A stretch of DNA of 52,060 bases, taken from the NCBI RefSeq assembly GCF_000401215.1, contig NZ_ASRV01000164.1:1-52060 (forward strand), given 5' to 3'. Made by a program: the position numbers and the translations under genes. Source of the DNA: Clostridium sartagoforme AAU1 (GTDB lineage Bacteria; Bacillota; Clostridia; Clostridiales; Clostridiaceae). Shown here one piece after another: positions 43,449 through 51,210 of the stretch; within the stretch, counting starts at the first letter, position 1, and every line of letters starts with the position of its first letter. Below the pieces are notes generated by a model. That model was not told the origin of the DNA, ran no database searches, and saw only the letters and a list, made by a program, of their open reading frames with translations.

Positions 43449-43492
43449 AAAGTTCATGAAAAAAAACGGTAAATAGTATTTTCATGAACTTT
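43449..43492 (-). terminator. Terminator of the esterase/PadR operon
   Basis: AAAGTTCATGAAAA (43449-43462) pairs perfectly with TTTTCATGAACTTT (43479-43492). An A-rich plus-strand flank becomes a T-rich tail on the minus strand. It lies 39 bp after the padR stop. Confidence 0.8.
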
Positions 43493-43530
43493 CTATATTA
43501 CTTTTAATTAACTTCATAACTATCTTAAAG

Positions 43531-44052
43531 TTAACTTTCATTTTTTATATTATTTAGCAAACCCTCAAACCATTTAACATTTACTAAATGATGAGAAAGT
43601 GAATTTTCTAACATCTTTTTAAAATAAAGTGAGATAGTTTCATTATTATTAATAGATTCTTCTAATAATAAAATCTTCTTTCTTGTTTGCTCTATTTGTA
43701 TTTCTATTAATTTTGTTATCTCTTCTCTTTTATATTCATTAGCAAATAACATTGCAGCATAAAAAGATAAATTTATATAATCTGTTTTAGATCCATACTT
43801 ATACATCAGGTTTTCAAATTCTTTATTTCCTAATTCAGTAATTATATAATTATGAGTCTCTCTATTATTGTCTACTTGATCAATCTTTTTAATATACTCT
43901 TTTTCTTCTAATTGTTGGAGATTATAATAAAATGATCCCTTAGTAAAACTTACTATATATTTATAGTGTCTTTTTTCCATTAATGCTAATAGTTCGTAAC
44001 CGTACGATCCTGGATTTTCTTTTAATAAGCCTAGAATTAGTAATGGTATCAA
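43531..44052 (-). CDS. PadR family transcriptional regulator (long form)
   Basis: 173 residues. The N-terminal winged helix has LLILGLLKENPGSYGYELLALMEKRHYKYIVSFTKGSFYYNLQQLEEKEYIKKID ... THNYIITELGNKEFENL. A long helical C-terminal domain (about 95-170) has KREEITKLIEIQIEQTRKKILLLEESI, as in Vir-type PadR proteins. It lies 63 bp downstream of the esterase gene in a two-gene operon whose promoter contains two matching palindromes, its likely operators. Confidence 0.9.
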   Translation of the reverse strand: MIPLLILGLLKENPGSYGYELLALMEKRHYKYIVSFTKGSFYYNLQQLEEKEYIKKIDQVDNNRETHNYIITELGNKEFENLMYKYGSKTDYINLSFYAAMLFANEYKREEITKLIEIQIEQTRKKILLLEESINNNETISLYFKKMLENSLSHHLVNVKWFEGLLNNIKNES

Positions 44053-44115
44053 AAAAACACCTCCTTTATATTTCTCATCAAAATTATATTATTAGTTATT
44101 TCATAATCATAAGAT

Positions 44116-44973
44116 TTAATTATTGTTGATTTGCATGATTTGAGTTTGAAATTCATCATATGATATTCTACCTAATGCAAAATCCATACTTTTTATATAT
44201 ATTTTTTCTCCTCTGGTATTTTCTCTAGAATAATTAATATTTAACATATCATCTTCATTAATTAATGGATTTAATATATGTTTCCTATTAGAAAAGGCTT
44301 CAAAATATCGTAAACCAAATTTTCTTTGAGAAATTGCATCAATATGAATGCCATCAGGATTAGAAGTTAAACCTGATGCTGTGACAAAGTAACAATTATT
44401 TTGTTCAAAAGCAAATTTTTTTAACTCTTGATTAATAAAATTATATTCAGTACAATTTTTCCCAAACCCTTCTTTACCTAGAAAATCTCCTAATCCTCCA
44501 ATAATAATCGGAATATTTGGTGCATTCAACTCCTTTCTAAGAGTATCAATAATTAAAAGTAATTTTTGGTAATATACTTTATAATTACCATTAATGCTAT
44601 CACTTTCTCCTTGGTGCCATAAAATCCCTATTAATTCACTACTTTCCATAGCAAATTTAGCTTCATTTATTGCATGTCTAAAAAGTGCTTTATCTATAGC
44701 CCACTCATCCAGTGAACTTCCACCTTCAGCACAAGGAATTAATCCAATTATATCTTCTTTATTTTCACTACACCATGCATCAGCAAATGAACCTGCTAGA
44801 CTTATTCCTGAAACAGGGCGGTCATAATTAATAGGCTCAGTCATCATCTGCCATCTACCATTACGTAACATTTGTATTCTCTCATTATAAATTGTTGGTA
44901 CTTCATTAATAAACCCTCGCCCAGCCATATTTGACTGTCCTAACATTAAAAATGATTTAATCATTTTCTTCAT
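44116..44973 (-). CDS. SASA-type carbohydrate/sialate O-acetylesterase (SGNH fold)
   Basis: 285 residues without a signal peptide, so cytosolic. The motifs LGQSNMAG (nucleophile Ser14), IPCAEGGSSLDEW, LWHQGESDS and SNPDGIHIDAISQRKFGLRYFEAF (catalytic His/Asp) are those of the SASA/CE6 family, which removes acetyl groups from sugars such as xylan or sialic acids. A second possible start at 44964 (Met4) has better spacing from GGAAGG. It is co-transcribed with a PadR regulator, unusual for a sugar esterase. The substrate cannot be told. Confidence 0.88.
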   Translation of the reverse strand: MKKMIKSFLMLGQSNMAGRGFINEVPTIYNERIQMLRNGRWQMMTEPINYDRPVSGISLAGSFADAWCSENKEDIIGLIPCAEGGSSLDEWAIDKALFRHAINEAKFAMESSELIGILWHQGESDSINGNYKVYYQKLLLIIDTLRKELNAPNIPIIIGGLGDFLGKEGFGKNCTEYNFINQELKKFAFEQNNCYFVTASGLTSNPDGIHIDAISQRKFGLRYFEAFSNRKHILNPLINEDDMLNINYSRENTRGEKIYIKSMDFALGRISYDEFQTQIMQINNN

Positions 44974-45040
44974 CCTTCCTTTTGATGTTATTAAGCATCA
45001 AGTAAATTTTCTAAATCTAAAATAAACAAACTTTGTTATG

Positions 45041-45095
45041 GTCTAATTAGACTACTAACACTTAAATATTATAGTCTAATTAGACTATTTGTCAA
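45041..45095 (-). promoter_or_regulatory. Promoter of the esterase/PadR operon with two palindromic operators
   Basis: On the minus strand TTGACA (45095-45090) and TATAAT (45073-45068) have a 16-bp spacer. A perfect 18-bp palindrome ATAGTCTAATTAGACTAT (45071-45088) fills the space between them. A second copy of the 12-bp core GTCTAATTAGAC (45041-45052) lies about 10-20 bases after the predicted start. This is a textbook repressor arrangement, with the operon's own PadR as the likely ligand-controlled repressor. Confidence 0.85.
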
Positions 45096-45320
45096 TAATA
45101 TATTTGTTTACTTACTATTTTATTCTTATATCAATACTTTATATAATGTAAAAATACCCTGAATAACAGGATAAAAATTCATAATACATTTTAAAGGTAT
45201 GCATGTTTATTAGGTGATATAATGTGGAAAATTATATTAAGATTCGATATTTTTTATATTAGAAAAGTCGAGCATAATAAAATCATATTTGGTACTATGT
45301 GAATATAAAAGGAGGGAAAT
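45096..45320. other. Leader region of the AraC-GyrI gene
   Basis: 225 AT-rich bases between the divergent esterase promoter and the AraC-type gene. No recognisable element was seen beyond the ribosome binding site GGAGGG. Confidence 0.4.
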
Positions 45321-46187
45321 ATGTTACACGAATTAAATCATGTGATTGACTACATTGAAGATCATATAACCGATGATAACCTATCTCTTGAAATAATTTC
45401 TGAATATGCTGGAGTTTCTGACTATCACTTTAGAAAGATATTTTTCTATCTTTCAGGTTTAACCCTTAATGAATATATAAAGAACAGAAAATTATCAGAA
45501 GCAAATAAGGATTTATTAAATGGAGAAAAAGTAACAGATGTTGCTTTAAAATATGGCTATCAATCAATGGATGGATTTACTAGAGCTTTTAAAAAATGGA
45601 GTGGTTTTTTACCCTCAGATTCCATAAAAAAAGGCATAAGTAAATCATTTCCCAAACTATCATTTATAATAACCGTTAAGGGAGGAATTTCTATGGAATT
45701 TAGAATCGAAGACAAACAAGCATTTAATTTAGTAGGTGTAAGTAAACGTGTTCCTATGCAATTTCAAGGTGTAAATAACGAAATTGTAAAGCTTGCACAG
45801 AGCATAACAGACGAACAAAGAAAAGAGATGCATTCTCTTCAAAATATTGAACCTTATGAAATAATTAATGCTTCTTATGAGGCTGATGCAAATTTCTTAA
45901 AAGAAGAGGGAGATTTAACTCATCTCATAGGTGTTTTAACAACTGAAAATGAAGTAAGTAATCTATTAGAAAAGGTGCCAGTCAAAGCCTGTACTTGGGC
46001 TATATTCCCAAATGAAGGACCATTTCCTTCTACATTGCAAGAAACAATGGCAAAAATTTATTCAGAATGGCTTCCTTCTTCTAATTATGAATTAATCAAC
46101 GCCCCTACTTTTTCTTTTACTAAAATGAATGAGCATAAAAAAGATTATGCTTATAGTGAAGTCTGGATTCCTGTTACAAAAAAATAG
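45321..46187 (+). CDS. AraC family regulator with GyrI-like effector-binding domain
   Basis: 288 residues. The N-terminal AraC double helix-turn-helix (about 5-105) has LSLEIISEYAGVSDYHFRKIFFYLSGLTLNEYIKNRKLSEA and VTDVALKYGYQSMDGFTRAFKKWSGFLPS. The C-terminal GyrI-like domain (about 125-288) has FRIEDKQAFNLVGVSKRVPMQ ... YSEVWIPVTKK. This architecture (Rob/BltR-like) binds hydrophobic drugs or cations. It is divergent from the esterase operon, has its own GGAGGG site and terminator, and its target genes are not evident. Confidence 0.93.
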   Translation: MLHELNHVIDYIEDHITDDNLSLEIISEYAGVSDYHFRKIFFYLSGLTLNEYIKNRKLSEANKDLLNGEKVTDVALKYGYQSMDGFTRAFKKWSGFLPSDSIKKGISKSFPKLSFIITVKGGISMEFRIEDKQAFNLVGVSKRVPMQFQGVNNEIVKLAQSITDEQRKEMHSLQNIEPYEIINASYEADANFLKEEGDLTHLIGVLTTENEVSNLLEKVPVKACTWAIFPNEGPFPSTLQETMAKIYSEWLPSSNYELINAPTFSFTKMNEHKKDYAYSEVWIPVTKK

Positions 46188-46243
46188 ACACTAAAAAATA
46201 TACAAATAATTATAAGTGTATAAAGTGACAGAATATAGACACA

Positions 46244-46285
46244 GAGCCGGTAACCTAGGAGAGTATACCCTGTGGTTATCGGCTC
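46244..46285 (+). terminator. Terminator of the AraC-GyrI gene
   Basis: GAGCCGGTAACC (46244-46255) pairs with GGTTATCGGCTC (46274-46285), with one G-U pair in plus-strand RNA, followed by ctttat. The stem is nearly the same as the KTR terminator at 41842-41886. Confidence 0.8.
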
Positions 46286-46328
46286 CTTTATGAGCTTTTA
46301 CGTAAAATATTATAAATGTAATATAATT

Positions 46329-46877
46329 TTATCTACTTCCTTTACATGTTTTAAAGATAGATCCTACTCTATTATTTAAATCAAAGTATCCTGAATCCAT
46401 TAAAACTGTCGGCTTGACTTTTAGTGCGTTAGGCCTTCCGTTTTCTAAGCAATCTTTATTTGCATATACAGCAACAATCTCACCTATAAACATTGTAAAA
46501 TCAAATATTGGTATAATCTGTATTACCTTACAAAGATAATTTACAGGACATTCTTTTATCATTGGTGCATTTCCTGCTTCATCATAAAATGATTCAAAAA
46601 TCTCTGATTTATCTACTTTATTACCAGAAACAGTGCCGCAATAATCAGTTTTTTCAACAGCCCCAGATGACGGGATATTTACAGTGAAAAATCCATTTTC
46701 CAATACTCCACTAGTTGTACAATGAGTATTTTTCAATGAAATATAAAGTACAGGTTTTTGGCTTACAACTCCGTACGCCCCAATAGTTGCATAGTTAGGT
46801 TTTCCCTTAACAGTTGCCCCTGCCAAAACTGTAATATACGGCCCAAAAGGGATATTGGCTATCTTCTTCTTATTCAT
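46329..46877 (-). CDS. Flavin reductase-like FMN-binding protein
   Basis: 182 residues with the flavin reductase/flavoredoxin split barrel: YITVLAGATVKGKPNYATIGAYGVVSQKPVLYISLKNTHCTTSGVLENGFFTVNIPS, then EKTDYCGTVSGNKVDKSEIFE and CKVIQIIPIFDFTMFIGEIVAVYA. Members bind FMN and act as NAD(P)H-dependent reductases or electron carriers (flavoredoxin). It is monocistronic with a perfect palindrome directly after its -10 box, indicating a dedicated repressor. Confidence 0.9.
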   Translation of the reverse strand: MNKKKIANIPFGPYITVLAGATVKGKPNYATIGAYGVVSQKPVLYISLKNTHCTTSGVLENGFFTVNIPSSGAVEKTDYCGTVSGNKVDKSEIFESFYDEAGNAPMIKECPVNYLCKVIQIIPIFDFTMFIGEIVAVYANKDCLENGRPNALKVKPTVLMDSGYFDLNNRVGSIFKTCKGSR

Positions 46878-46903
46878 AATTGTTCTCCTATTGAAATCTT
46901 TAT

Positions 46904-46926
46904 TTGTCGCGACAATATAAATTATA
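46904..46926 (-). promoter_or_regulatory. -10 region and palindromic operator of the flavin reductase gene
   Basis: On the minus strand TATAAT (46926-46921) is followed within a few bases by the perfect 12-bp palindrome TTGTCGCGACAA (46904-46915). The TCGCGA centre stands out in such AT-rich DNA. The position over the transcript start suggests repression. The -35 box is not clear. Confidence 0.65.
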
Positions 46927-46982
46927 AAGTGAAAATAAATAAATTAATAGACTTTTTCTTTATTATGAATTATTATATAGAT

Positions 46983-47010
46983 AAAGTATGCCCATTACGA
47001 GGCACACTTT
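46983..47010 (-). terminator. Hairpin between the acetyltransferase and flavin reductase genes
   Basis: AAAGTATGCC (46983-46992) pairs with GGCACACTTT (47001-47010). The odd position is G-U only in minus-strand RNA, which suggests it ends the acetyltransferase transcript, although the better T-run (ATTTTTT) is on the plus strand. Confidence 0.6.
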
Positions 47011-47019
47011 ATTTTTTCT

Positions 47020-47676
47020 CTACTTCAAACTAGTATCTAAGGTATTATTCATTAACTTCTCTAAGCCACTCTCCGAAGTTAGCTTCTCAAGATTATTAAA
47101 TATTTTCTCTTCGTCCCAGTTCCACCATTGAAGCTTTAGCAAGAATTCAACCTTTTCATCACTAAATCGCTTTTTGATAAATTTAGCCGGATTTCCACCA
47201 TATATTTCATATGGTCCAACACTTTTTACTACTGTTGAGTTAGATGCAATAATTGCACCATCTCCAATTTTAACACCTGGCATAATAGTTACATTTTGAC
47301 CTATCCACACATCATTGCCAATTACTGTGTCACCTTTAAAAGGAAGTTGCTCCAGTGTGGGAGTTACCTTCTCCCATCCACTGCCAAAGATATTAAATGG
47401 ATAGGTTGTGATTCCATCCATTCTATGATTTGCACCATTCATAATAAATCTAATACCTTCTGCGATTGCACAGAACTTTCCTATTACTAGTTTGTCTCCC
47501 AAAAATTCGTAATGGTGCTCTATACTGTCATAAAATTTCTCTGGAGACTTTTTATTATCACTATAATAGGTATATTCACCAATCTCAACATTAGATCTTT
47601 TAGTTAAATTGCTTATATAGCAAACTGTCTTTATATTTTCATTTGGATAAAGTTTATCTTTATTAGGTCCAAGCAT
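47020..47676 (-). CDS. Xenobiotic acetyltransferase (XAT), Vat/CatB-like
   Basis: 218 residues of left-handed beta-helix (hexapeptide) acyltransferase. GKFCAIAEGIRFIMNGANHRMDGITTYPFNIFG carries the catalytic His in NHRMDG. DTVIGNDVWIGQNVTIMPGVKIGDGAIIASNSTVVKSV is the hexapeptide part, and YGGNPAKFIKKRF and LLKLQWWNWDEEKI are the XAT tail. The start LGPNKDKLYPNE and the WWNW motif are close to Vat streptogramin-A acetyltransferases, with CatB chloramphenicol acetyltransferases second. Actual resistance cannot be claimed from sequence alone. Confidence 0.88.
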   Translation of the reverse strand: MLGPNKDKLYPNENIKTVCYISNLTKRSNVEIGEYTYYSDNKKSPEKFYDSIEHHYEFLGDKLVIGKFCAIAEGIRFIMNGANHRMDGITTYPFNIFGSGWEKVTPTLEQLPFKGDTVIGNDVWIGQNVTIMPGVKIGDGAIIASNSTVVKSVGPYEIYGGNPAKFIKKRFSDEKVEFLLKLQWWNWDEEKIFNNLEKLTSESGLEKLMNNTLDTSLK

Positions 47677-47970
47677 AAATATTCACTCCTTCTAGTTTTC
47701 TTAAACTACACATAAACATGTAAATTCAATCTATTCATAAATTAATTGACCAATCTTACCACATTCTTCTGTAAGCCAGTTAAAAGTTTTTTTGATTTTA
47801 TTTTAATTCTCATTTATTTCATAATAAATACTTATACGTATCTCTATCATATATAAACTTTTTATTACAACTAATCTTTACATCTATCCTGTCAACTCAA
47901 CCTCATGATATCTAACGTATCTACTTAATCTTATACTTTTGAGACTGTTGTTATGTTCGAAAAAACAACA
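47677..47970. other. AT-rich intergenic stretch upstream of the acetyltransferase gene
   Basis: Holds the acetyltransferase promoter somewhere at its left end. No gene, riboswitch or clear leader peptide was found. Confidence 0.4.
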
Positions 47971-48040
47971 AAAGAGGTTTTCCTAACACTAAAATCTTTA
48001 GTTTGTAACTATAAGATTCGCCTAATGTTGAAAAACCTTT
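47971..48040 (-). terminator. Long imperfect hairpin after the Rrf2 gene
   Basis: Arms of about 30 bases (47971-48000 and 48010-48040) pair with several interruptions. The AAAGAGGTTTT and AAAAACCTTT ends match best. The minus-strand 3' flank TTTTGTTGTTTTTT is T-rich, so it probably ends the Rrf2 transcript. Confidence 0.55.
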
Positions 48041-48067
48041 ATATATTGTTATTTTTTGTTCTCATTT

Positions 48068-48571
48068 CTACTTTCTTATATTATTAAACCATTCAATTGT
48101 TGATTTTTCTACCTCCTTTGGAAGCGTTTTATTATATACCTCATCATATAGCCATGCCAATGTCTTATTACTTAAATACTTTCTCATTTCATCTTCGGCT
48201 TCTAACATTACAACTTTTATTAAACAAGGGCATTTGGTATATTTATCTGATAAGTTATCTTTATCTAACAATATATTTTTTTGTCTAATTTCTGCACATT
48301 GAAAAAATGGTTCACTTCCTTCTACTGATTCAACAACATCCCAAAATGTTATTTCTTCTGCACTACGAGCTAGTGCATAACCTCCCTTTACACCTGGTAT
48401 TGATTTTATAATTCCTGATTTACTTAACTTGGCATATACTTTTGATAAATAAGTTTCCGATATACCCTGAAATCTGGCTAAGTCTCTTATTCCCACAGAT
48501 TTACCGTCTTCTAAATTTACCATATATAATAAACAATGTATTGCATATTCTACTCCTATTGAAAACTTCAT
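48068..48571 (-). CDS. Rrf2 family transcriptional regulator (IscR/NsrR-like)
   Basis: 167 residues. The N-terminal winged helix has MKFSIGVEYAIHCLLYMV ... IRDLARFQGISETYLSKVYAKLSKSGIIKSIPGVKGGYALAR, the Rrf2 signature. A C-terminal cluster has Cys in FFQCAEIR and then KCPCLIKVV, so three cysteines that could hold an Fe-S cluster, although the spacing is wider than in IscR. It is divergent from an FMN-binding protein gene whose promoter is followed by an inverted repeat. It is likely a redox, NO or iron-responsive repressor. Confidence 0.9.
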   Translation of the reverse strand: MKFSIGVEYAIHCLLYMVNLEDGKSVGIRDLARFQGISETYLSKVYAKLSKSGIIKSIPGVKGGYALARSAEEITFWDVVESVEGSEPFFQCAEIRQKNILLDKDNLSDKYTKCPCLIKVVMLEAEDEMRKYLSNKTLAWLYDEVYNKTLPKEVEKSTIEWFNNIRK

Positions 48572-48682
48572 TTTTCATACTCCTTTGATTTATATAGTCT
48601 TTTATTAATATTATCCTATTATTTTTCTCATTCAAGATAATCATACAACATAAAATATAAATTTTTTTACAAAATATTTATA

Positions 48683-48752
48683 TTGACAAAAGAAAAAGAA
48701 AATCATATTATTATTATTATAGATAATACCTATCCACGATAATTATTATCTA
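48683..48752 (+). promoter_or_regulatory. Promoter with downstream inverted repeat between the Rrf2 and FMN-protein genes
   Basis: TTGACA (48683-48688) and TATTAT (48706-48711) have a perfect 17-bp spacer on the plus strand. TAGATAATA (48720-48728) and TATTATCTA (48744-48752) form a perfect 9-bp inverted repeat across the predicted transcript start. This is a good candidate Rrf2 operator. Confidence 0.8.
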
Positions 48753-48779
48753 TATTTGAAAAGAAAGAGGGAATATTAG

Positions 48780-49154
48780 ATGCTTACAGAAAAATTTTAT
48801 GATGTTTTAAATCACGAAGGAGTGGTTTCAATAGTATCATTAGGGGTAGATGAAGCACATGTAACTTGCACTTGGAACTCCTACCTAGTGGTAACAGATG
48901 ATGAAAGAATTCTAATTCCTGCAGCTGGAATGCATAGTACAGAAAATGATGTAAATCATAATAATAAAGTGAAAGTTACTCTTGGTGCTAGAGAAGTCAT
49001 GGGCCGTAATAATTACCAAGGAACAGGTTTTGAAATTGGCGGTACTGCAAAATTTCTTACAGCCGGTTCAGAATTTGATATGATGAAGGGAAAATACTCA
49101 TTTTTAAATAGAGTATTAGAAATAACAGTTTCATCAGCAAAGCAGTTGCTTTAG
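48780..49154 (+). CDS. Pyridoxamine 5'-phosphate oxidase-like FMN-binding protein
   Basis: 124 residues: NHEGVVSIVSLGVDEAHVTCTWNSYLVV, ERILIPAAGMHSTENDVNHNNKVKVTLGAREVMGRNNYQGTGFEIGGTAKFL. This is the short split-barrel FMN-binding fold of the PNPOx-like superfamily, near Desulfovibrio FMN-binding protein in size and pattern. Its likely role is flavin-dependent redox defence. AGAGGG precedes the ATG. It is controlled from the promoter at 48683-48711, probably by the divergent Rrf2 protein. Confidence 0.85.
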   Translation: MLTEKFYDVLNHEGVVSIVSLGVDEAHVTCTWNSYLVVTDDERILIPAAGMHSTENDVNHNNKVKVTLGAREVMGRNNYQGTGFEIGGTAKFLTAGSEFDMMKGKYSFLNRVLEITVSSAKQLL

Positions 49155-49166
49155 AATTATGCTATG

Positions 49167-49201
49167 TTAAAGAGTAATGCTAATATACCATTACTCTTTA
49201 A
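49167..49201 (+). terminator. Terminator of the FMN-protein gene
   Basis: TTAAAGAGTAATG (49167-49179) pairs perfectly with CATTACTCTTTAA (49189-49201) across a nine-base loop. Confidence 0.8.
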
Positions 49202-49319
49202 TAATTTCACAGTAATAGTGAATTAATCTTATATTTAAGTAATATAGAAGAACGTAAAACCTATACCTTAACGCCAATATCCCTAACTTTGCATAATAGT
49301 TAGACTTCATAATAATATT

Positions 49320-49342
49320 CCCTCAAACTATCAGTCTGAGGG
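49320..49342 (-). terminator. Possible terminator of the phosphotransferase gene
   Basis: CCCTCA (49320-49325) pairs with TGAGGG (49337-49342). The minus-strand tail is AATATTATT. It lies 37 bp past the gene. Confidence 0.6.
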
Positions 49343-49378
49343 AGCATATCTATGCCTACATTACATTACTCATGACTC

Positions 49379-50278
49379 TTATACTCCCAATGCTTCCTTC
49401 GCCATCTGAGCATAGTCCTCAACACCAGATACCATTGCAAACTCAGCAATTGAAACTGGATATGCAGCTACTAATTCAATAATATGATCTTTCATCTTAG
49501 GCCAGTAATATCCACCAGCTTCTTTATAAGAAAAAATCAGAGTTTCTAGACCCTCTTCTCCAAAAGCTTTATAATGAAAAACAAAGTCATTTGATATATC
49601 CGTAACCTTTGCTTCGGTCCAGTCGATTAATCCAATTACATTAGCATCTTTATCAATCATAGTATGGCCTGCATGAACATCTCCATGAATTAGTCCAGTT
49701 TTCTTTGGCCACACTTCATCATCATTAATCCATGCCTCCCATCTATTCCATAGGTCCTCACCAACACCAAACTTTGCTTTTACATCATCCATACGCTGCT
49801 TCATTGATATTCTTACCTCTTCCGGGGTCTGCACTACTAGTCCAAGCTGCGCAGCCTTATCAATAGGTATGCTATGAAGCTCTGCTAACACTCTACCAAG
49901 AGACTTGTGAAATGATTCTGGAACATCGTTAATATCTATTTCCCAAACATAATTCCCTACATTGTGGTCTATAGTTCCTGCTGGCATACCAGACAACTTC
50001 TTGTAAGCAATTAACTCATCCGTGTAAATAATCCAATTTGGTGCCTGAAAAGATTTGGCATACTGATTAACTAAATCTAATGCTTGTTTTTCCAACTTTG
50101 TTCTAGCCATCACATCTTCTCGCCTTGGCAACCTTAGAACCCAGTCAATTCCACTTTCATCTTGTGCAAGTACAACTTGAAAATCAAGTCCTGATTCATT
50201 AAACTGCATTGTTTCTTCATTTAGAATAATATTATGTTTTTTAGTTATTTCCTTAATTTTTTTCATATCTCTACTCAT
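49379..50278 (-). CDS. Macrolide 2'-phosphotransferase-like kinase (Mph family)
   Basis: About 299 residues. It has an aminoglycoside/macrolide phosphotransferase (APH) fold. The N-lobe has [22 protein letters not shown]. The catalytic loop is [15 protein letters not shown] (HGDVHAGH is the Mph form of HGDLxxxN). The metal-binding motif is [21 protein letters not shown], and [11 protein letters not shown] is the macrolide-kinase-type insert. Length matches Mph(B)/Mph(K). ATG 50278 is favoured over an in-frame GTG at 50287 that overlaps the AGGAG site. Whether it inactivates macrolides is untested. Confidence 0.88.
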   Translation of the reverse strand: MSRDMKKIKEITKKHNIILNEETMQFNESGLDFQVVLAQDESGIDWVLRLPRREDVMARTKLEKQALDLVNQYAKSFQAPNWIIYTDELIAYKKLSGMPAGTIDHNVGNYVWEIDINDVPESFHKSLGRVLAELHSIPIDKAAQLGLVVQTPEEVRISMKQRMDDVKAKFGVGEDLWNRWEAWINDDEVWPKKTGLIHGDVHAGHTMIDKDANVIGLIDWTEAKVTDISNDFVFHYKAFGEEGLETLIFSYKEAGGYYWPKMKDHIIELVAAYPVSIAEFAMVSGVEDYAQMAKEALGV

Positions 50279-50326
50279 TAAAATCACTCCTATCTAAAAA
50301 CTTTTTTCAGATTTCAGTTATAAACT

Positions 50327-51157
50327 CTATGCACGCTTTGATATAGCATTAATAATTTTATCCCAATCATTATAATGAAGCTCATGCCCAGTACCATCTA
50401 AGGTAACCAATACAGAATTTGGTATAATTCCAGAAAGATGAACTCCATGCTCGTAAGGAATAATAGGGTCTTTTGTTCCATGTATTACAAGTGTAGGAGC
50501 ATTTATCTCATCAATTCTTGACAAATACGACCCCCACCCTCTTATAAATCCGTGATTCTCCCTACTCTGCAAATTGCTAGCTCTATCAAACTCTTCTTCA
50601 TTCAGTCTTCTTATTCTCTTTTCATCAAATATATATTTAGTCCCTATAAGAACTTTGCTTTTTTTCATAAGGTACTCTATCACTTCATCTTTACTTTGCC
50701 AATTTTTGATTTTAAGTTCACCTAAAGATTCTGTTACTTTACTATCCTTTCTAGGAAGACTAGAATCGAAATTTGATGTCATAATTAATGAAATAGTAAG
50801 AATCCTACCTGGGTGTTTAAGAGCTATTATCTGAGTAATAATTCCACCCATAGACATACCAATTATATGAGCCTTATCAACCTTATACGCATCTAGTACC
50901 TGAATTGCATCATCAGCCAGATCATCAAAGTTATACTCTGGATGACCATACTCATAGGTAATTGATTTACCTGTATCTCTGTTGTCATAGCGTATAATAT
51001 GAAATCCTTGATTACTTAGCCTCTTACAAAAGTCTTCTTCCCACCAAATCATTGATGCAGTAGCTCCCATAATTAACAAGATTGTTGGATTATTAATATC
51101 TCCAAAACTCTCAGTACAGATATGAACGTCGTTAAAGCAAATCATTTTTTCAGCCAT
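50327..51157 (-). CDS. Alpha/beta hydrolase
   Basis: A 276-residue cytosolic hydrolase. It has LLIMGATASMIWWEEDFCKRLSNQGFHIIRYDNRDTGKS, nucleophile elbow IGMSMGG (Ser about 103), PTLVIHGTKDPIIPYEHG with the acidic residue, and GTGHELH with the catalytic His. The pattern is near the EstC/RdmC-like (aclacinomycin methylesterase) subgroup. It lies 40 bp upstream of the Mph-like gene and 53 bp downstream of a TetR gene, so the three may form one operon. Confidence 0.88.
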   Translation of the reverse strand: MAEKMICFNDVHICTESFGDINNPTILLIMGATASMIWWEEDFCKRLSNQGFHIIRYDNRDTGKSITYEYGHPEYNFDDLADDAIQVLDAYKVDKAHIIGMSMGGIITQIIALKHPGRILTISLIMTSNFDSSLPRKDSKVTESLGELKIKNWQSKDEVIEYLMKKSKVLIGTKYIFDEKRIRRLNEEEFDRASNLQSRENHGFIRGWGSYLSRIDEINAPTLVIHGTKDPIIPYEHGVHLSGIIPNSVLVTLDGTGHELHYNDWDKIINAISKRA

Positions 51158-51210
51158 AACTTATCACCACTTTTCTACTTTAATTTGATAATATCATTAC
51201 TTAGGTTCAA

